Origin: Dryococelus australis
Lineage: Eukaryota; Arthropoda; Insecta; Phasmatodea; Phasmatidae
NCBI GenBank assembly: GCA_029891345.1
Contig: CM056994.1
Coordinates: 60,853,251-60,917,250, forward strand
DNA: 64,000 nt
Direction: 5' to 3'
The position numbers were made by a program, and so were the translations under genes. Below, in pieces: positions 24,252 through 35,984 of this stretch. How positions within the stretch are numbered: the first letter of the stretch is position 1; every line of letters starts with the position of its first letter. Under the pieces are notes generated by a model. It was not told the origin of the DNA. It searched no databases and saw only the letters and a list, made by a program, of their open reading frames with translations.

Positions 24252-25310
24252 CCATTATTCTGTGTGAGGCCACTTCTGGCATTGAACACTGGGTAGAGGG
24301 CCACGAGGCGTGCTAGCACTTGCTGGCGCTTGACAGTGGCATGGAAACGCCATGTCAGCGCCCTGTCCATGGCCACACAGATGTACTTCACCTCGGTTTT
24401 ATGAGGAACATATTTCTGGAACATGGTAATGGATGGGGAATCTGAGCTAGCTGCTTGCGTGTAAAAATGACAGTCTCATATTTGCCGACATTTATCTTGA
24501 TTCGCCACTTGCGAAAATATCGCTCAAGTGTATTTAAATGGTATTGGGCATAGCGCATGGCCATGTTGAAATCCCTGGAGCAAGTGTAGGGTACTGTGTC
24601 ATCTGCATAGATGCCGAGTTGAGCGGTTCATGTAGCAGGGCACAGGATATCATGTGTGTATAAGTTAAATCGGACTGGCCCCAGCATGCTTCCCTAGGGA
24701 ACACCAGCTTTAAGGACTTTATGTTCGGATGTGGCTCCTTCCACAGTGACATCAAATTTGTGTCTGTCAAGGTATGAGTGGACAAGCTTGACATAGCAGT
24801 CGGGGAAGTTGGTGGAGTAAAGCTTGTGTAATAGGTCTGCATGAAAAACTCTGTCAAATGCCTTTTAGACATCAAGGAATACTGTAGCTGTGTAATGTCT
24901 CCAGTTGAGAGTCACAAGCCTGTGTGTCATGGAGTGCTTTTGTTTAAAACCAAACTGTTAATTTGGAACTAAGGGTTCGGCCTCAATGTTTTTTTCAAGT
25001 CTGTTGAGTATAACTTTCTCAAATATTCTCGAGAGTACAATCGGCAAACTAATGGGGCGGTAATTCTGCGGCTGTGTTTTAACTTCCCCAGGATTTGGGA
25101 AGACGATAACATTTGTCAGTTTCTATGGAGTAGGGAAGTACGCGAGTCTGAAGCTGCTGTTGAACAGTTCAGTCAGGATCTCAAGTGTACCTACTGTCTG
25201 GTACATGGCGAAGGGTTAAGGTTTGTATTTCATCAAAGCCAGGGGCCTTGCGGGGCTTCATGCGGCGAATAATACATTTTATTTAATCCACATGGGTATA
25301 TTGCGGTTCC
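24252..25310 (-). pseudogene. Jockey/CR1-like non-LTR reverse transcriptase remnant
   Basis: Read leftwards on the reverse strand. Blocks appear in the canonical RT order: RRMKPRKAPGFDEI (25265), VIVFPNPGEVK then QNYRPISLPIVLSRIFEKVI (25110-25015), LNRLEKNIEAEPLVPN, QFGFKQKHSMTHRLV (24955), KAFDRVFHADLLHKLYS (24870), GSMLGPVRFNLYTHD (24690) and the catalytic YADD at 24598-24609. KWRIKINVGKYETVIFTRK (24515-24460) follows. Breaks include a stop in place of the residue before KAFDR and frame changes upstream of 25110. Only the RT and a little downstream survive; no endonuclease is seen. Clade assignment is by eye. Confidence 0.85.
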
Positions 25311-25794
25311 GCTTCTGTAGGTTGCTGTAGGCGAAAGGATAGTACGCGCCAATGAGTGCTGTGTGCACGTCAAATGTGTATTTCAGCGTTCTATTTGCTC
25401 TCGTATTTAATTAACGGGAGCTTTAGTGTGCGGATTTCGGGTGCGCGAGTAACGCCTAAGTTTTTTTTATTTTTATTATTATCTCTTACATAAACTGGAA
25501 GTGTGTTTCATTCCGTTTAATTTGTTTTGTGGGGGCAAAGTTGGTAATACCGCGCGATATACTCTCGGTAAATGTGTTTATACAGCAGTATCTAATTTTT
25601 TCGGATGTGTGTCTCGAGGGAAGGGCAATGTCAGCTCTCCCTCCAAATACCCCTGGAAACCACGCCAATTCGCGTGTTTGAAATCTCTACAAGTGCCACT
25701 CTTGAGTCGTGTCAGTATCTAGTGGCCCGAACTCAGCATGAACAGGGTAATGGGGAGGGGGCGGAGAAGCTTGAGAAACCCGAACGTAGGTCCA

Positions 25795-25875
25795 ATAACA
25801 CACGCGTCCATTTCTTACGCAGGATTCGAACCCGCAACAACAGGTCGCGACGTTCTTGACTTCTCGGACTAACGC
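25795..25875 (-). mobile_element. tRNA-like relic
   Basis: Reverse strand GGTTCGAATCC (25832-25822) is a perfect B box inside a T-stem GCGGG/CCTGC. An A-box-like TTAGTCCGAGAAG lies upstream with two mismatches. No pairing acceptor stem, so probably SINE-derived. Confidence 0.4.
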
Positions 25876-25893
25876 TGTTGAAAAAATTACTAG

Positions 25894-26060
25894 CATAGGC
25901 TGTTCGATGTTAATTGAGTACTTTTGAGAGTCCTGCTGAAGATCTGCTTTTGTCATTGTGTATCCTTCCGCCACATGCAAAATTTATACTACCGTGGGCG
26001 TAATGACATGATACTTGCACGAGTGAAGTGAAAACTAGAAGTGATTGGGAACCCAAATGC
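25894..26060 (+). mobile_element. MITE M2, 5' fragment
   Basis: CATAGGCTGTTCGATGTTAA, then GAGTACTTTTGAGAGTCCTG and CTGAAGATCTGCTTTTGTCA follow the long-family order, with the later GGGCGTAATGACATGATACT block decayed. The right part is missing. Confidence 0.45.
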
Positions 26061-26137
26061 GTTACTAATACGCCATTTCGTACTGTTAGTGTGTATAAAG
26101 CCGACTAAAAACTTTATTTGCCATTAATTTAAACTGC

Positions 26138-26564
26138 AGTAGTTTTTTCATGGTTTCTTCACCCTTTTTGAATCAAACCTTCGAAAAATCTCCCCATGTA
26201 TGACGTGTTTAGTTATTTCCAACATATACCTTAACAAGCGTTTTATACTTGTGTTCATAAAAGTTACTTTTTTTTCCGTTAAAGTTAAATGTTATTTATA
26301 TTTTATATATAAATTATAATGCTTCATTTATAAATAATTTGAATAAAAAAAAATGAGAAAACATGTGTGTTGATAGCACCTAGTAAGAAATAGTTCTCGT
26401 GCTAAATATCACTATAACTGAGTGCGCACGAATGAGGTGCGTTGTCCTTTGGTGTACATTTATAGACTTTGTTAAGCTTAGTTTGCGCGAGGCGGAGGAA
26501 TATCCTGGAAGTAGAACTTTAGCAGGACTTCAGAAAAGTCTGAAGTAACCGTGAATGATTATAC
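26138..26564 (+). mobile_element. MITE family M3, copy 1
   Basis: Begins near AGTTTTTTCATGGTTTCTTC, continues CACCCTTTTTGAATCAAACC and CCCCATGTATGACGTGTTTA, and ends GCAGGACTTCAGAAAAGTCT then GAAGTAACCGTGAATGATTATA. A second, interrupted copy is at about 31948-33400 and a reverse partial copy at 61853-62095. The ends resemble the M1/M2 TIR (CCGTGAATGATTATA), so M3 is probably a relative. Confidence 0.6.
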
Positions 26565-26770
26565 ACTCGCAGTACAACGTCAAGACTTGGGAAAATTTTT
26601 CCTAATTCACTGCCAATCTAACCTTTAATCTGCATGCCAGTGTATACCTACGTTAGCATTTTTGCAGTTAACGGCCATATTTCTTCTCAAATGTTCATGT
26701 CGAAAGTGTTTACTTAACCGTGAACAGTCCATAGTCTTCGTATTCCATCATATATGAGCATAGTAGCACA

Positions 26771-26942
26771 ACTTTTTTGACGTGAATGCGTCTTTAAATT
26801 TGCAACCAAAGTGGGAGGCAATCCAGAAAATCCGATGATAGCAAAATCGGAAAGATACAGTTTCGCATTGCAGCTCCGAATCTATACTCTACATTCAAAA
26901 TTCAATTACACCACTCGACTGCCAAAGGATCAAAGAATAAGT
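26771..26942 (+). repeat. Dispersed ~170-bp repeat R170, copy 1
   Basis: Shares with 28609-28773, in the same orientation, GTCTTTAAATTTGCAACC-like sequence, GAGGCAATCCAGAAAATCCG, ATGATAGCAAAATCGG and CAAAATTCAATTACACC then AAAGGATCAAAGAATA. Function unknown. Confidence 0.75.
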
Positions 26943-27082
26943 CCAATGACTGTGTTCCCAGATATAGCAGTCTAAATAAACATGTCGTTTTAGGTTAGTG
27001 TTTAAGCTTCCAAAACTGATATCGTAAAACATTTAGTAAACAACATACTGTATAAAGGAATCATATTTTGTGGGCACTAATA

Positions 27083-27181
27083 GCGGGTTTTCTCGAGGAT
27101 CTCCCGTTTCACCCGCCCTTTCAGTCCGGCGCTCCCCTCCATTCTCACCTCAATCACCCTCATCGACTCTCAAGACCTATC
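27083..27181 (+). mobile_element. SINE fragment, copy C
   Basis: Matches the central body of the SINE at 10153: GCGGGTTTTCTCGAGGATCT, CCGTTTCACCCGCCCTTTCA, CTCCATTCTCACCTCAATCA and ACTCTCAAGACCT. The tRNA-like head and the tail are absent. Confidence 0.75.
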
Positions 27182-28099
27182 GAAACCTCTCAACTCAACT
27201 GAATTCATTCTTTTCCACATCTGACTTGAGTTGACGCGTAGACATTGCTGTCACGCTGACACAGACTGTCGTAAAACCTATCAGCGTGTAGTCATTAAAT
27301 GTCTATCCCAAAACGGGTTTGCTTGCTGTCCGTTATGACTGAACTAAAGAGAATCAGAGATTTTTTTCTTCTCTTCATTACTGTAGAGGCAGTGAGGCTT
27401 CGTGGCCTTGGAACCCATTTAGGCAGTTTCCGGATTCTCAATAAATGCATACTTGTACGTACCTATCCCCGGAAGTGACATCACCATGTATATATTAGCG
27501 CTGTCCGAATTCCCAGTATAGTACACACAGGCTGTATACTCGGCAAGTATTTCACTCGTAAGATGGCAAGGTACAAAAGCATGACACAAAAATACATAAT
27601 AAATGTTAATATTGTTATGTAGTTTTCTATGAATAGAATTTGTAACGTATATGTAACACTATGCACTGCGTTTTTTCTGTTGTCACATAGTTTCTGATAT
27701 TTCCCCCAGAATGAGTGACCAGTCTAACATTAAGAGGCGATGACCTGTCCGAATAGTTCAAACTAGTACACGACAAGTACACATCCCTGCTAGTGCGCAA
27801 ATTTACGTATTTACAAGCGTATATACCGACAATCTGGAAACAGTCATAGTTCGCAGTCCCGTCCCCCGACGAAGATCAGGGGTAGGGCGACATAACGAAC
27901 CGTGCCCACGCAACTTTCGAATGATTCCGTTTATTTATACAAAAAGATAAGGAGCTCGAGTGGAATTCAGACAATGGCGTTATCTCCGCTCTGCGATAAG
28001 GCGTGCGCGTGACGCGTCATATCACACTCCACAGTGTGACGTGCTACAGGAGTGTGACGCACGTTGTCCCGTGCTCAGTTGCGAGGGCTGAACGCTGAT

Positions 28100-28522
28100 T
28101 AAAGCCGTTCACGGTGAAGTGAACACTTTTGAAACCAACCTTTGAAAAATGTCACTGCCCATTCCTGCTCATATTCTTACTAGTACACTGACTGTCACGG
28201 GACCAGTACAGTTGGCAACGTCGGAGAGAAAGTAGTTCCATGTGTAAACGTTAAATTACAAGCGTTAGGTAAATATTTGTAAATATTGAAATAGTTTATT
28301 TTACTTCTGGTTTTTTTAATACGCATAAGAGTAAGAACGAGAACATTTGAAAAATAGTTACTTTCATAAAAATTGTACAGACATCCTTGACGGACGCACG
28401 AATAAAGCGATGAAGCTCATGGTAACGTTAATTGCACACATGGTGCAAGAACACACAGTACGTATAAGCAGGTCTTAAACAGGGCTTTCTAAAGTGCTCA
28501 GTTCACCGTGAATAGCCTATAA
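28100..28522 (-). mobile_element. MITE M2, reverse copy
   Basis: Left end TAAAGCCGTTCACGGTGAAG, then TGAACACTTTTGAAACCAAC; right end TAAAGTGCTCAGTTCACCGT followed by GAATAGCCTATA. Interior blocks (AGAGAAAGTAGTTCCATGTG and ATAAAGCGATGAAGCTCATG) match the other long copies in reverse orientation. Confidence 0.8.
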
Positions 28523-28608
28523 GCATAGTATGTCCTCCCTAACGGCGAAACGTTTTCAACCTAGGAGGGGGAGCAAGGGGGAAAGTTGGACGCCTTCTTG
28601 GATTTGTA

Positions 28609-28773
28609 TATTTTTGACATGAATACATCTTTAAATTTGCAACCATAGTGAGAGGCAATCCAGAAAATCCGATGATAACAAAATCGGGGGATACAGTTTG
28701 GCATTGCAACCCCCGAATCTATAGTATAAATTCAAAATTCAATTACACCGCTCGATTTCCAAAGGATCAAAGA
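28609..28773 (+). repeat. Dispersed repeat R170, copy 2
   Basis: Second copy of the repeat at 26771-26942. It lies just right of the M2 MITE, and a G tract follows at about 28811. Confidence 0.75.
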
Positions 28774-28819
28774 ATATGGTACGTTGAGTGAGGACTACAA
28801 AGCATTGCGAGGGGGGGGG

Positions 28820-29826
28820 GGGTCAATTTTGAGTTCGTTTCGCCGTGTCTCATATCTCATAACTTCCACGTAGTATAACTTTTGACTAGGAGAAACTACG
28901 ACGCTCGTTTCCACAACTCTCGTCAAGATAAATCGATTGCGTGTATAAAATAAAACATTTGTGTGGCGTGGTTATGGTGAAATTGTATGAGTTTAATGTA
29001 AAAAATTAAGAAAACTTAACATAATGTCGGCCTATACTCCTCAAAAAGCGGAGTCGAAATACAGAAATCGTATACGGTTGGAAAGAGCATCTCAAAAGCA
29101 ATCCAGTGATATCCATAAAACCCCATATTATCGAGTGAAGCGGTGCCAGGAACGTAAAAAAATAAATAAATAAAGGCGTCCGAGCGCGTTATGTAGACGT
29201 ATTCACGCAAAACAAACGGCCGTGTCCCCAACACAGCCAGACCCCATTTTTTACTTTTTTTTTTTTTTTTGTGTTTCAAGTTAATTTTCGAAAATGTGTC
29301 TGTTAGGGCATAGAACATGAACTATTTACATTTAAAGGGTAATTATCGTTTGAATTGTTGCACAACTATCACTTCTATAGTCACTCTCAGAAGGTAACCA
29401 ATAATGAAATTACCATTTATTCCATATTGTAAACCAATAAATGTACTGCATAGGTAATGCAGTTATATAATCACTTCAATTATATGTTATGCCTTGTCGA
29501 AGATGAAATCTCAATGACGAACTTCGAATAAATTTTATGGCTTAAAAACAGGTGAAACTATAATTATTTCTATCCCTCCTCCTTTTAAGCGTGCCTATTT
29601 ACAAATTACATGCTGTATAAAAGTTGACTATAGCCGAGAAGTCAGTATGTAGATACAGTAAGTATCGGAAATACATTATAACTATACATTTGAGATTGTG
29701 TACAAAATATCAACGAATCTCGGTGAACTGAAATAGTTTGGATGCCCATTTATTCTTATTCTGGCTCTCTAGCTGTACGAGCGTAAAAACTCTGGCATAA
29801 TTAATGTTGGTAGTAGTGCAGGAGGC
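28820..29826. other. No gene seen
   Basis: AT-rich sequence with a T tract at 29258-29272. The frame 29016-29318 (-) crosses this tract and shows no domain. Confidence 0.4.
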
Positions 29827-30252
29827 TAAAGGCTGTTCTCGATAAAGTGAGCACTTTAGAAATGAACCTTAGAAAAAAAGTCACTGCCCCTGGGTGCATA
29901 TATTTTAACGGGCGCACTGAGTGAAATTCGCCTAGTTAAGTTGGTAACAACGGATGGGTAGTAGTTCCATGTCTTAACGTCGAATAAGATGTGTTAGGTT
30001 ACCATTTGTGATAACTTATAATTATTTATTCCGCTTTCTGTTTTTTAATGCTTGGAAGTGTAAAAATGAGCAGATTTATATAGTATTTACTTTCTTAATA
30101 ATTTCACAGTTTCATTTGACCGACGCATGAATAAAGTGATGAAGCCCATGTCAATGTTAATTTTATATAAGGCGGAAGAATAGACAGCGTGTATATAAGT
30201 AGATCTAAAGCGAGGCTTTCAAAAGTGCTAATTTTACTGTGAACAGCCTATA
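29827..30252 (-). mobile_element. MITE M2, reverse copy
   Basis: Left end TAAAGGCTGTTCTCGATAAA, right end AAAGTGCTAATTTTACTGTG then AACAGCCTATA. Interior GGTAGTAGTTCCATGTCTTA and ATAAAGTGATGAAGCCCATG match other copies. Confidence 0.8.
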
Positions 30253-30559
30253 GTGAGCTTCGTCTGGTTGCTTCTCTCCCCTTGACGTGGTAGTTGGCTG
30301 GTGGTAGGTGAAGTTAGTCGATATTAATATTTCGAAGGTCGCTGGTTTCAACTATAATCGCGTGATTATCGATAGCAATCAATCACAATGCATTTTTATG
30401 TCACAGGAACGAACGCTCAATAAGACGAAATTAGTTTTATCGATTTATTATATTATTTTATTGCATTGCATACAGTCATATAAGCCCCAGCAACGTCATC
30501 ATAAAACCGTGCTTGATATGTTTTGTAAATTTTGACAGTTGAAGTTACAAACAACGCCA

Positions 30560-30730
30560 AGTAATTTACGGCTATAGGCTATTTACGGTAAAGGTAGCGT
30601 GTAGGCAGAAAAGCAATTCAATGTTGGGACACGGAGATTGGTTGTGCGCAGCCAGCTAGATCGGTCTACCTCACCTTTAGCCTATGGGAATGATCATAAG
30701 TAGCACTCGCTTGCGACTCGATCAACACTC
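30560..30730 (-). repeat. Fragment of the TIR transposon seen at 35235
   Basis: In reverse orientation this shares TGTTGGGACACGGAGATTGG, TTGTGCGCAGCCAGCTAGAT and GGTCTACCTC with 35485-35555. No TIR is retained on the left. A separate MITE-like TAGGCTATTTACGGTAAAGG lies at about 30575. Confidence 0.55.
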
Positions 30731-31707
30731 GTGCGATATCATTCTTACTTGTTCCTACCGTCTGATATTTTAATATTTTCAGAAGGTAGTTGAAAGAATC
30801 CAACTACCAGGAGGGTATGCGCTACATAGAGGTAGCGGAAAATATCAGCCCAGTACATGGCTAAAAACAGGTATTCGAGAACAAGGTGATATAGTGGAAC
30901 AACGCGGCCTAGCATACAGCTTACCAATAACAGGTATTTTCAATAACAGGTATCAGCAACAGGTACGGACTGTTCCTGAGAATTACTGGTTTAGCTCATC
31001 TCTACTACACAGCGCAGCAGTGTGCAGCCAATGAACATAAATCTGAGGCTTGGAAATACTTACGACCGTGCAGTCTAGCCTACTAGTAGTTTAAGACACG
31101 ATATTTCCCTGTCGCTAGTCATACAGTAGTGTATAAACACAACCTTTTACTGGGTGTCTGGATTTTCCCGTCCGATATCGGACGGACGAAAACTAGAGTG
31201 TCTGCGATGGCCCTGCCGAAAATGCAGCAAAACGACAAAGTAATTTACAATGACTGACTAATAAATATTTGTGAAATTTAAATTAATCTATTGTACCGTT
31301 CAAATTTCGAAATTGTACGTAATCAACATGCTTGGCTCATGCTCAAAATTATTGTTGAAACCATCAGAGCTCCACGAAGAAATTCCTAGGAAACTAATGT
31401 CGTGCTACACCCACAGTTTTAAGTTTCACTATGAAAGTCAGAGTAAACGTAGCCCTAACTCAAACACTTACCTCAGGCGTCGAGTGAGATTAAGTTCGCA
31501 GAAATTACTCCACGGAATCCAAAAGAGTTCAAGAAAAACGTGAACTGAAACTTAAAACTGTGTTCAAATGTTTTTTTATATTTTTATTATTATTTATTTT
31601 TTGCACATGAATTAAGGTTGTCACGCACTGCTGTACTGGTTGTTGGGTTTCCGTCTGACTTCTCCTTCGCAGACTTAGTACAGCGGCTGCCAGCACCGAG
31701 AATAGCT

Positions 31708-31947
31708 GTAGGCTATTCATGGTAAAGTGAGCATTTTTGAAGCCTTAGTTACATTTTCCTTTGAGACACCTTTTAACCTTCAACCCCCTTTTGAAACAAA
31801 TATCGCCATGTACGTAATAAACACAGTGTGTATATTCCACCGCACTCGGAAATTAATGTATAAGGCTAAACTAAAATACATGTATTGACTATTATTCCAA
31901 ATGAGAAGGCTTTTAAAAGTCCTCACTTTACCGCGAATAGCCTGCAT
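31708..31947. mobile_element. MITE M1, copy 4
   Basis: Left end GTAGGCTATTCATGGTAAAG, right end TCCTCACTTTACCGCGAATA then GCCTGCA. Interior matches the copies at 12883 and 41720 (TATATTCCACCGCACTCGGA). It touches an M3 copy on its right. Confidence 0.8.
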
Positions 31948-32276
31948 AGTCTATTCGTGGTTTCTTCACACATTTTTGAATCAAACCTTTGAAAAATCAC
32001 CCCATGTATGACGTGCTTCATTGTTTCCTAAATATGTTATGTCCACAACCGTTTTATGCTTCTGTTGAAACAGAAATACCTTATTTCTGGTTTTACTTGT
32101 ATTTTATTTATAAATTACATTTAATTTACAATAATTAATATGAGTAAAAACGGGGTTAAAATAGGTGTGTTGGTAATGCCTAGTAAGAAACAGCTCTTTA
32201 TGGAAAATGTTATTACACTGAGTGCGCATGAATGTGGCGCGTTGTCCCTTTGGTGCAATTTTCTGAACACGGTTAA

Positions 32277-33298
32277 GGTTTATTCTACTTAGCTTAGGAA
32301 CAAAACGAGATTTCTTATGGGAGGGTTTGGGGTAGGGAAAATTTCCGCCACTAGGAGAGCTATGTTTCTAAATATACTTTTAATTCAAATTTCAAGATAC
32401 GTGAATTATAAATGAGAAAGATTTTACTTAGCTACGATGTTAGTTTTTATTTTGTTTATGATTATTGCAATTATCGTGTTATTTAACGTATAAAATAGAG
32501 AAAACCTAAATATCTTCATGACACTTGTGCTAACCTTAAGCCCCTGTCACTCTGTCAAATTTTCGCCTTCAACAAATATTTGACAATAAAATCTGAAAAC
32601 AGAATACGGCCGTCAAATTTTTCCTTCTAACAAATGTTATCGAATAATCTTGAATTTTTTTTTTTTTTTTAATGTGTCACGCTGTCAAATTTTTTTATTG
32701 GGAGAATATATTTTGATTTATTATTTAAAAATTACTTACCCATTGAGATATTGCTTTTGTTTTTCTGTGCAGTCCATTACAGGAAGAAATGTAAGCAATG
32801 TTGTGATTTGTTTTCGCTTCTTTACTAAATTCAAATTTTATTCATCAGATGTGTTTCCTGCACAATGAAATTTAATGCATCTGAGCTCGTAATTTTATGT
32901 GCAATATTTAATTAAAATAGCATTAATGCCCAGATAGCTTCTGCATGAATTAATTATCTCCATAACCTACTTCGTTTCCAGCAAATGTTCGTTATTTTAA
33001 AGTTTCTTGAAGTCTATTTTTATCGTGCACGATTCTGACTGGCCGAGAACGTCAAACATCAAAGAAATTCTAGAACCGGTCCAATCTTCAAATGTTTGAT
33101 GGGAACTGAAGCCATCTAACTTTCTCAGGAAAAGACGGCGGCATTTATGACGTTTCGATGACGTCATAACTATTCAACTTTATTTCAACAAAATTATTGG
33201 ACGAAATTTGACCGTGTGATGGGAGCTTAATGATAAAAATTGTTCCTTTGCCTAACATTCAACGTTGATCTGCCCAACCTGTAATGGAAGTAATCTTT
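32277..33298. mobile_element. Insertion inside M3 copy 2
   Basis: Bounded by ACACGGTTAA direct repeats and itself containing the TTAA element at 32540-33226. Its own ends are not inverted repeats, so its class is open; a truncated retroposed segment is possible. No coding domain was recognised. Confidence 0.4.
32536..33230. mobile_element. TTAA-flanked non-autonomous element with ~25-bp TIRs
   Basis: Between TTAA at 32536-32539 and 33227-33230 lie ends GCCCCTGTCACTCTGTCAAA on the left and, on the other strand, GCTCCCATCACACGGTCAAA from 33226; the similarity continues through TTTCG. The interior has extra copies of the GTCAAATTTTT motif (32610 and 32683) and a TGACGTCA palindrome at 33159-33166. 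No coding domain. Confidence 0.65.
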
Positions 33299-33599
33299 AC
33301 ACGGTTAAGCTTTGTTTGCACGATGCGGAAGAATAGCCTGAAAGTAGAAGATAGCAGGGCTTGAGAGAAGTGTGAAGTACAGCAGAGTGTCCGCGGCAAG
33401 CCTACGGAGGTAGTCCGGCCTGATCCACATCTTCATCTCTGGTCACGTTCCGGCGAAAGCCGGAGGGCGTCTTTAGGTGCTGGGGTTGATTGCTTGGAGC
33501 GGCACCAGCACAAAACATCGAGACTAACTAGCCATTACAAGTGCACTACTCGCCACAAGTCTCTAATACATCACAACACGGATCTTACAACACGCCAGA

Positions 33600-34023
33600 T
33601 AAAGGCTGTTCACAATAAAGTGAGCACTTTAGAAATCGACCAATAGAAAATATCACTGCTCCTGCGTGACATATATTTTAACGGGCTCACCGAGTGGCAT
33701 ACGCCCAGTAAAGTTGGCATCGATGGAGGGAAAGTAGTTCCATATCTAAAGTCAAATAAAAAGTGCAATGTAACCATTTGTAATAACTTATTAAATTATT
33801 TATTTTTCTTTATGTTTTCTTAATGCGTCATAGTGTAAAAATTAGCAGATTTGCAAAATATATACTTTCTAATAACTCCACAGTTTCACTTGACCGGCGC
33901 ATGGATAAAGTGATGCCCATGACAATATTAATTTTACATAAGGCGGAAGAACACACAATGTGCATACAGGCAGATCTTAAACAGGGTTCTCAAAAGTGCT
34001 AATTTTACAGTGAACTGCCTATA
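33600..34023 (-). mobile_element. MITE M2, reverse copy
   Basis: Left end TAAAGGCTGTTCACAATAAA, right end AAAGTGCTAATTTTACAGTG then AACTGCCTATA. Full-length and close in sequence to the copy at 29827. Confidence 0.8.
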
Positions 34024-34105
34024 GCCGTCGTTACCTGGTGGGGAGCTTCCCCCCCCCCCCCCAATCATCCATCGTCAACCATTCCATGGCAACATGTAAA
34101 GTAAT

Positions 34106-34540
34106 TATAGGCCGTTCATGGTAAAATGAGCACTTTTGAAAGCCCTGCTTAAGATCTACTTATATACACGTTGAGTATTTTGTCGCATTATATGAAATTA
34201 ACGTTGTCTTGGGCCTTGTCACTTTATTCATGCGTCGAACAAGTGAAACCGTAAAATTGTTAGAAAAGGAAAATTTCACAAATCAGCTCATTTTTACACA
34301 GACATGCATTGGGGGGGGGGGGGGGGACCAGAAGTCGAAAGAAATTATGTAAATCATAAATCAGTTACCTAAAACGTTTTATTCGCCGTTAAGATACGGA
34401 ACAACTTCCCCTCCATCGTTACCAACTTTACTGGGGGCACATCACTCAGTGCGCCCGTTAAAATATATGCAGGCAGGGGCAGTGAAATGTTTTCTGAGGT
34501 TGATTTCAGAAGTGCTCATTTTATCGTGAACAGATTTTAA
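34106..34540 (+). mobile_element. MITE M2, forward copy
   Basis: Left end TATAGGCCGTTCATGGTAAA, right end AGTGCTCATTTTATCGTGAA. Interior GAAAGCCCTGCTTAAGATCT, ATTCGCCGTTAAGATACGGA. It contains a poly-G tract at 34312-34326. Confidence 0.8.
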
Positions 34541-35009
34541 AAGCCACAGAACAATACAGCTTCGACACGGGCCCGTGCGCCCAGAAAGAGACATAGAACA
34601 CACGACCCGTCGCCGGTCCGATGATACGAACCAAGTGTCGGGGTGTTAATTTATTTGACATCCACAACGTGAGTTATGGGAGCCGTATGGTTCCTGGTCT
34701 CACGGACACAGTTAGTTACCACCGGGTGGTATAGGTTGTTCACGGTAAAATGAGCACTTTTGAAAGCCGTGTTTAAGATCTAATTGATTGTAAAATTACT
34801 ATAAAAGTAAATATTTTCCAATTTTTTTTTTAATTCACGCATATAGACACTTTAAAAAAAATCAGAAATAAAAATAAAGCATTACAGTATTGACAAATGT
34901 TTACCGAACACTTTTTATTCAAAGTTGACGCATGGAACCATTTCCCTGCATCGTTATCAACTTTACTAGGCGCATACTACTACGTGTGCCCGTTAAAAAT
35001 GCATGCAGG

Positions 35010-35234
35010 TATAGTTTATTCATGGTAAAGTGAGCATTTTTTGCTTTCAGCCAATTTATATATTTTTACCACTTTTTAATATAAAAATTTGCCATGTGAC
35101 TAATAAACACAGTCTATACATTTCACCAATCCCAAAAAACCACCATCTCAAGAAGCTACAAAATATATTTATTAATGGTTAAAGACTTCTGGGGAGGCTT
35201 TAAAAAGTGCTCGCTTTACCGTGAATAGCCTCTA
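35010..35234. mobile_element. MITE M1, copy 5, nested in M2
   Basis: Left end TATAGTTTATTCATGGTAAA, right end AAAGTGCTCGCTTTACCGTG then AATAGCCTCTA. It is inserted at a TA within the M2 copy. Confidence 0.8.
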
Positions 35235-35912
35235 GTTAGAGGCACGAGTATTTCGCGAAATCATTCGGAGGCGAGCTAGACTTCAAACACTTGTTCTTTT
35301 CTCCTACTGCTGTGATTGGACGACGGTAGTTTGGACACGCCCCGTTCAACTGCGAGCCAGTGATAAGCAGGAAGAGGTATTGTGAGTGGGTGTTTGACTG
35401 TCCTGTACAGAGGCCTCGCTTGATCGCAGCAACCAATAAGCAAACGATAATGTATCGAGTGTATAGAACGCTGTCCAGCCCATTGACTAAAGGAGAGGTA
35501 GACCATCTCGCTAGTTGCGCACAACCAATCTCCGTGTTCCAACATTGAACTCTTTTCTGCCAACACGTCTAGGAAAAATGGCGTGGATTGGGTTTGAGGT
35601 TAGAACACTGTTTAGTAAACAAGTGCTTTTGAGGTGTTTTTATACTTCCTCTAATCAATTTGTAATGCGTTTTGATTACATTCAAACTGGTAAAAGTATT
35701 CTATTAACATGAAAGTGATTGTCATTTAAAAATTAAGATGTAAACAAACACGTTCATCACTGTTGACCACGTGACTTTGACAGTTGTGTAGTATTGGAGT
35801 ACGTCAATGTTGGGTACATGCGCAGAAGACGAATAAGCGGTCTACCTCATCTTTAATCTATGGTCCAGCCTAGCTTGCTGCCAACTCAATTCGCGAAATA
35901 CTCGGGGCTCTA
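35235..35912. mobile_element. ~680-bp TIR transposon (T680), nested
   Basis: Left end GTTAGAGGCACGAGTATTTC then GCGAAATCATTCGGAGGCGA; the right end read on the other strand, GTAGAGCCCCGAGTATTTCG then CGAATTGAGTTGGCAGCAAG, gives imperfect TIRs of about 45 bp. A deleted derivative is at 36891-37139 and a fragment at 30560-30730. Open frames (35236-35566) are overlapping and have no known domain, so this is probably non-autonomous. Confidence 0.7.
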
Positions 35913-35984
35913 CTATAGTGACAGTGCAATTTTTCGAAGGTTGATTTCGAAAGTGCTGACTTTATCACGAGCAGCCTTTAGTAC

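Larger units (their letters stand above)
31948..33400 (+). mobile_element. MITE M3, copy 2, interrupted by a ~1-kb insertion
   Basis: The left part, TAGTCTATTCGTGGTTTCTT to GCGCGTTGTCCCTTTGGTGC (31956-32276), matches 26140-26470. The right part (33309-33390: GATGCGGAAGAATAGCCTGA, TAGCAGGGCTTGAGAGAAGT) matches 26480-26550. About 1.02 kb separates them, flanked by a 10-bp direct repeat ACACGGTTAA at 32267-32276 and 33299-33308, taken as the insertion's target duplication. Confidence 0.6.
34730..35981 (+). mobile_element. MITE M2 split by two nested insertions
   Basis: The left half (34730-35009) starts TATAGGTTGTTCACGGTAAA and runs to TGCATGCAGGTA. The right half resumes at about 35913 with GTGACAGTGCAATTTTTCGA, GGTTGATTTCGAAAGTGCTG and ends ATCACGAGCAGCCTTTA. 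Between them sit an M1 MITE (35010-35234) and a larger TIR element (35235-35912). The order of events is therefore M2 first, then the other two. Confidence 0.7.

Noticed and set aside
35236-35566. Pair of 66- and 96-residue open frames as a transposase
   Set aside because: Too short, overlapping frames, no DDE-type or zinc motif; the element looks non-autonomous.
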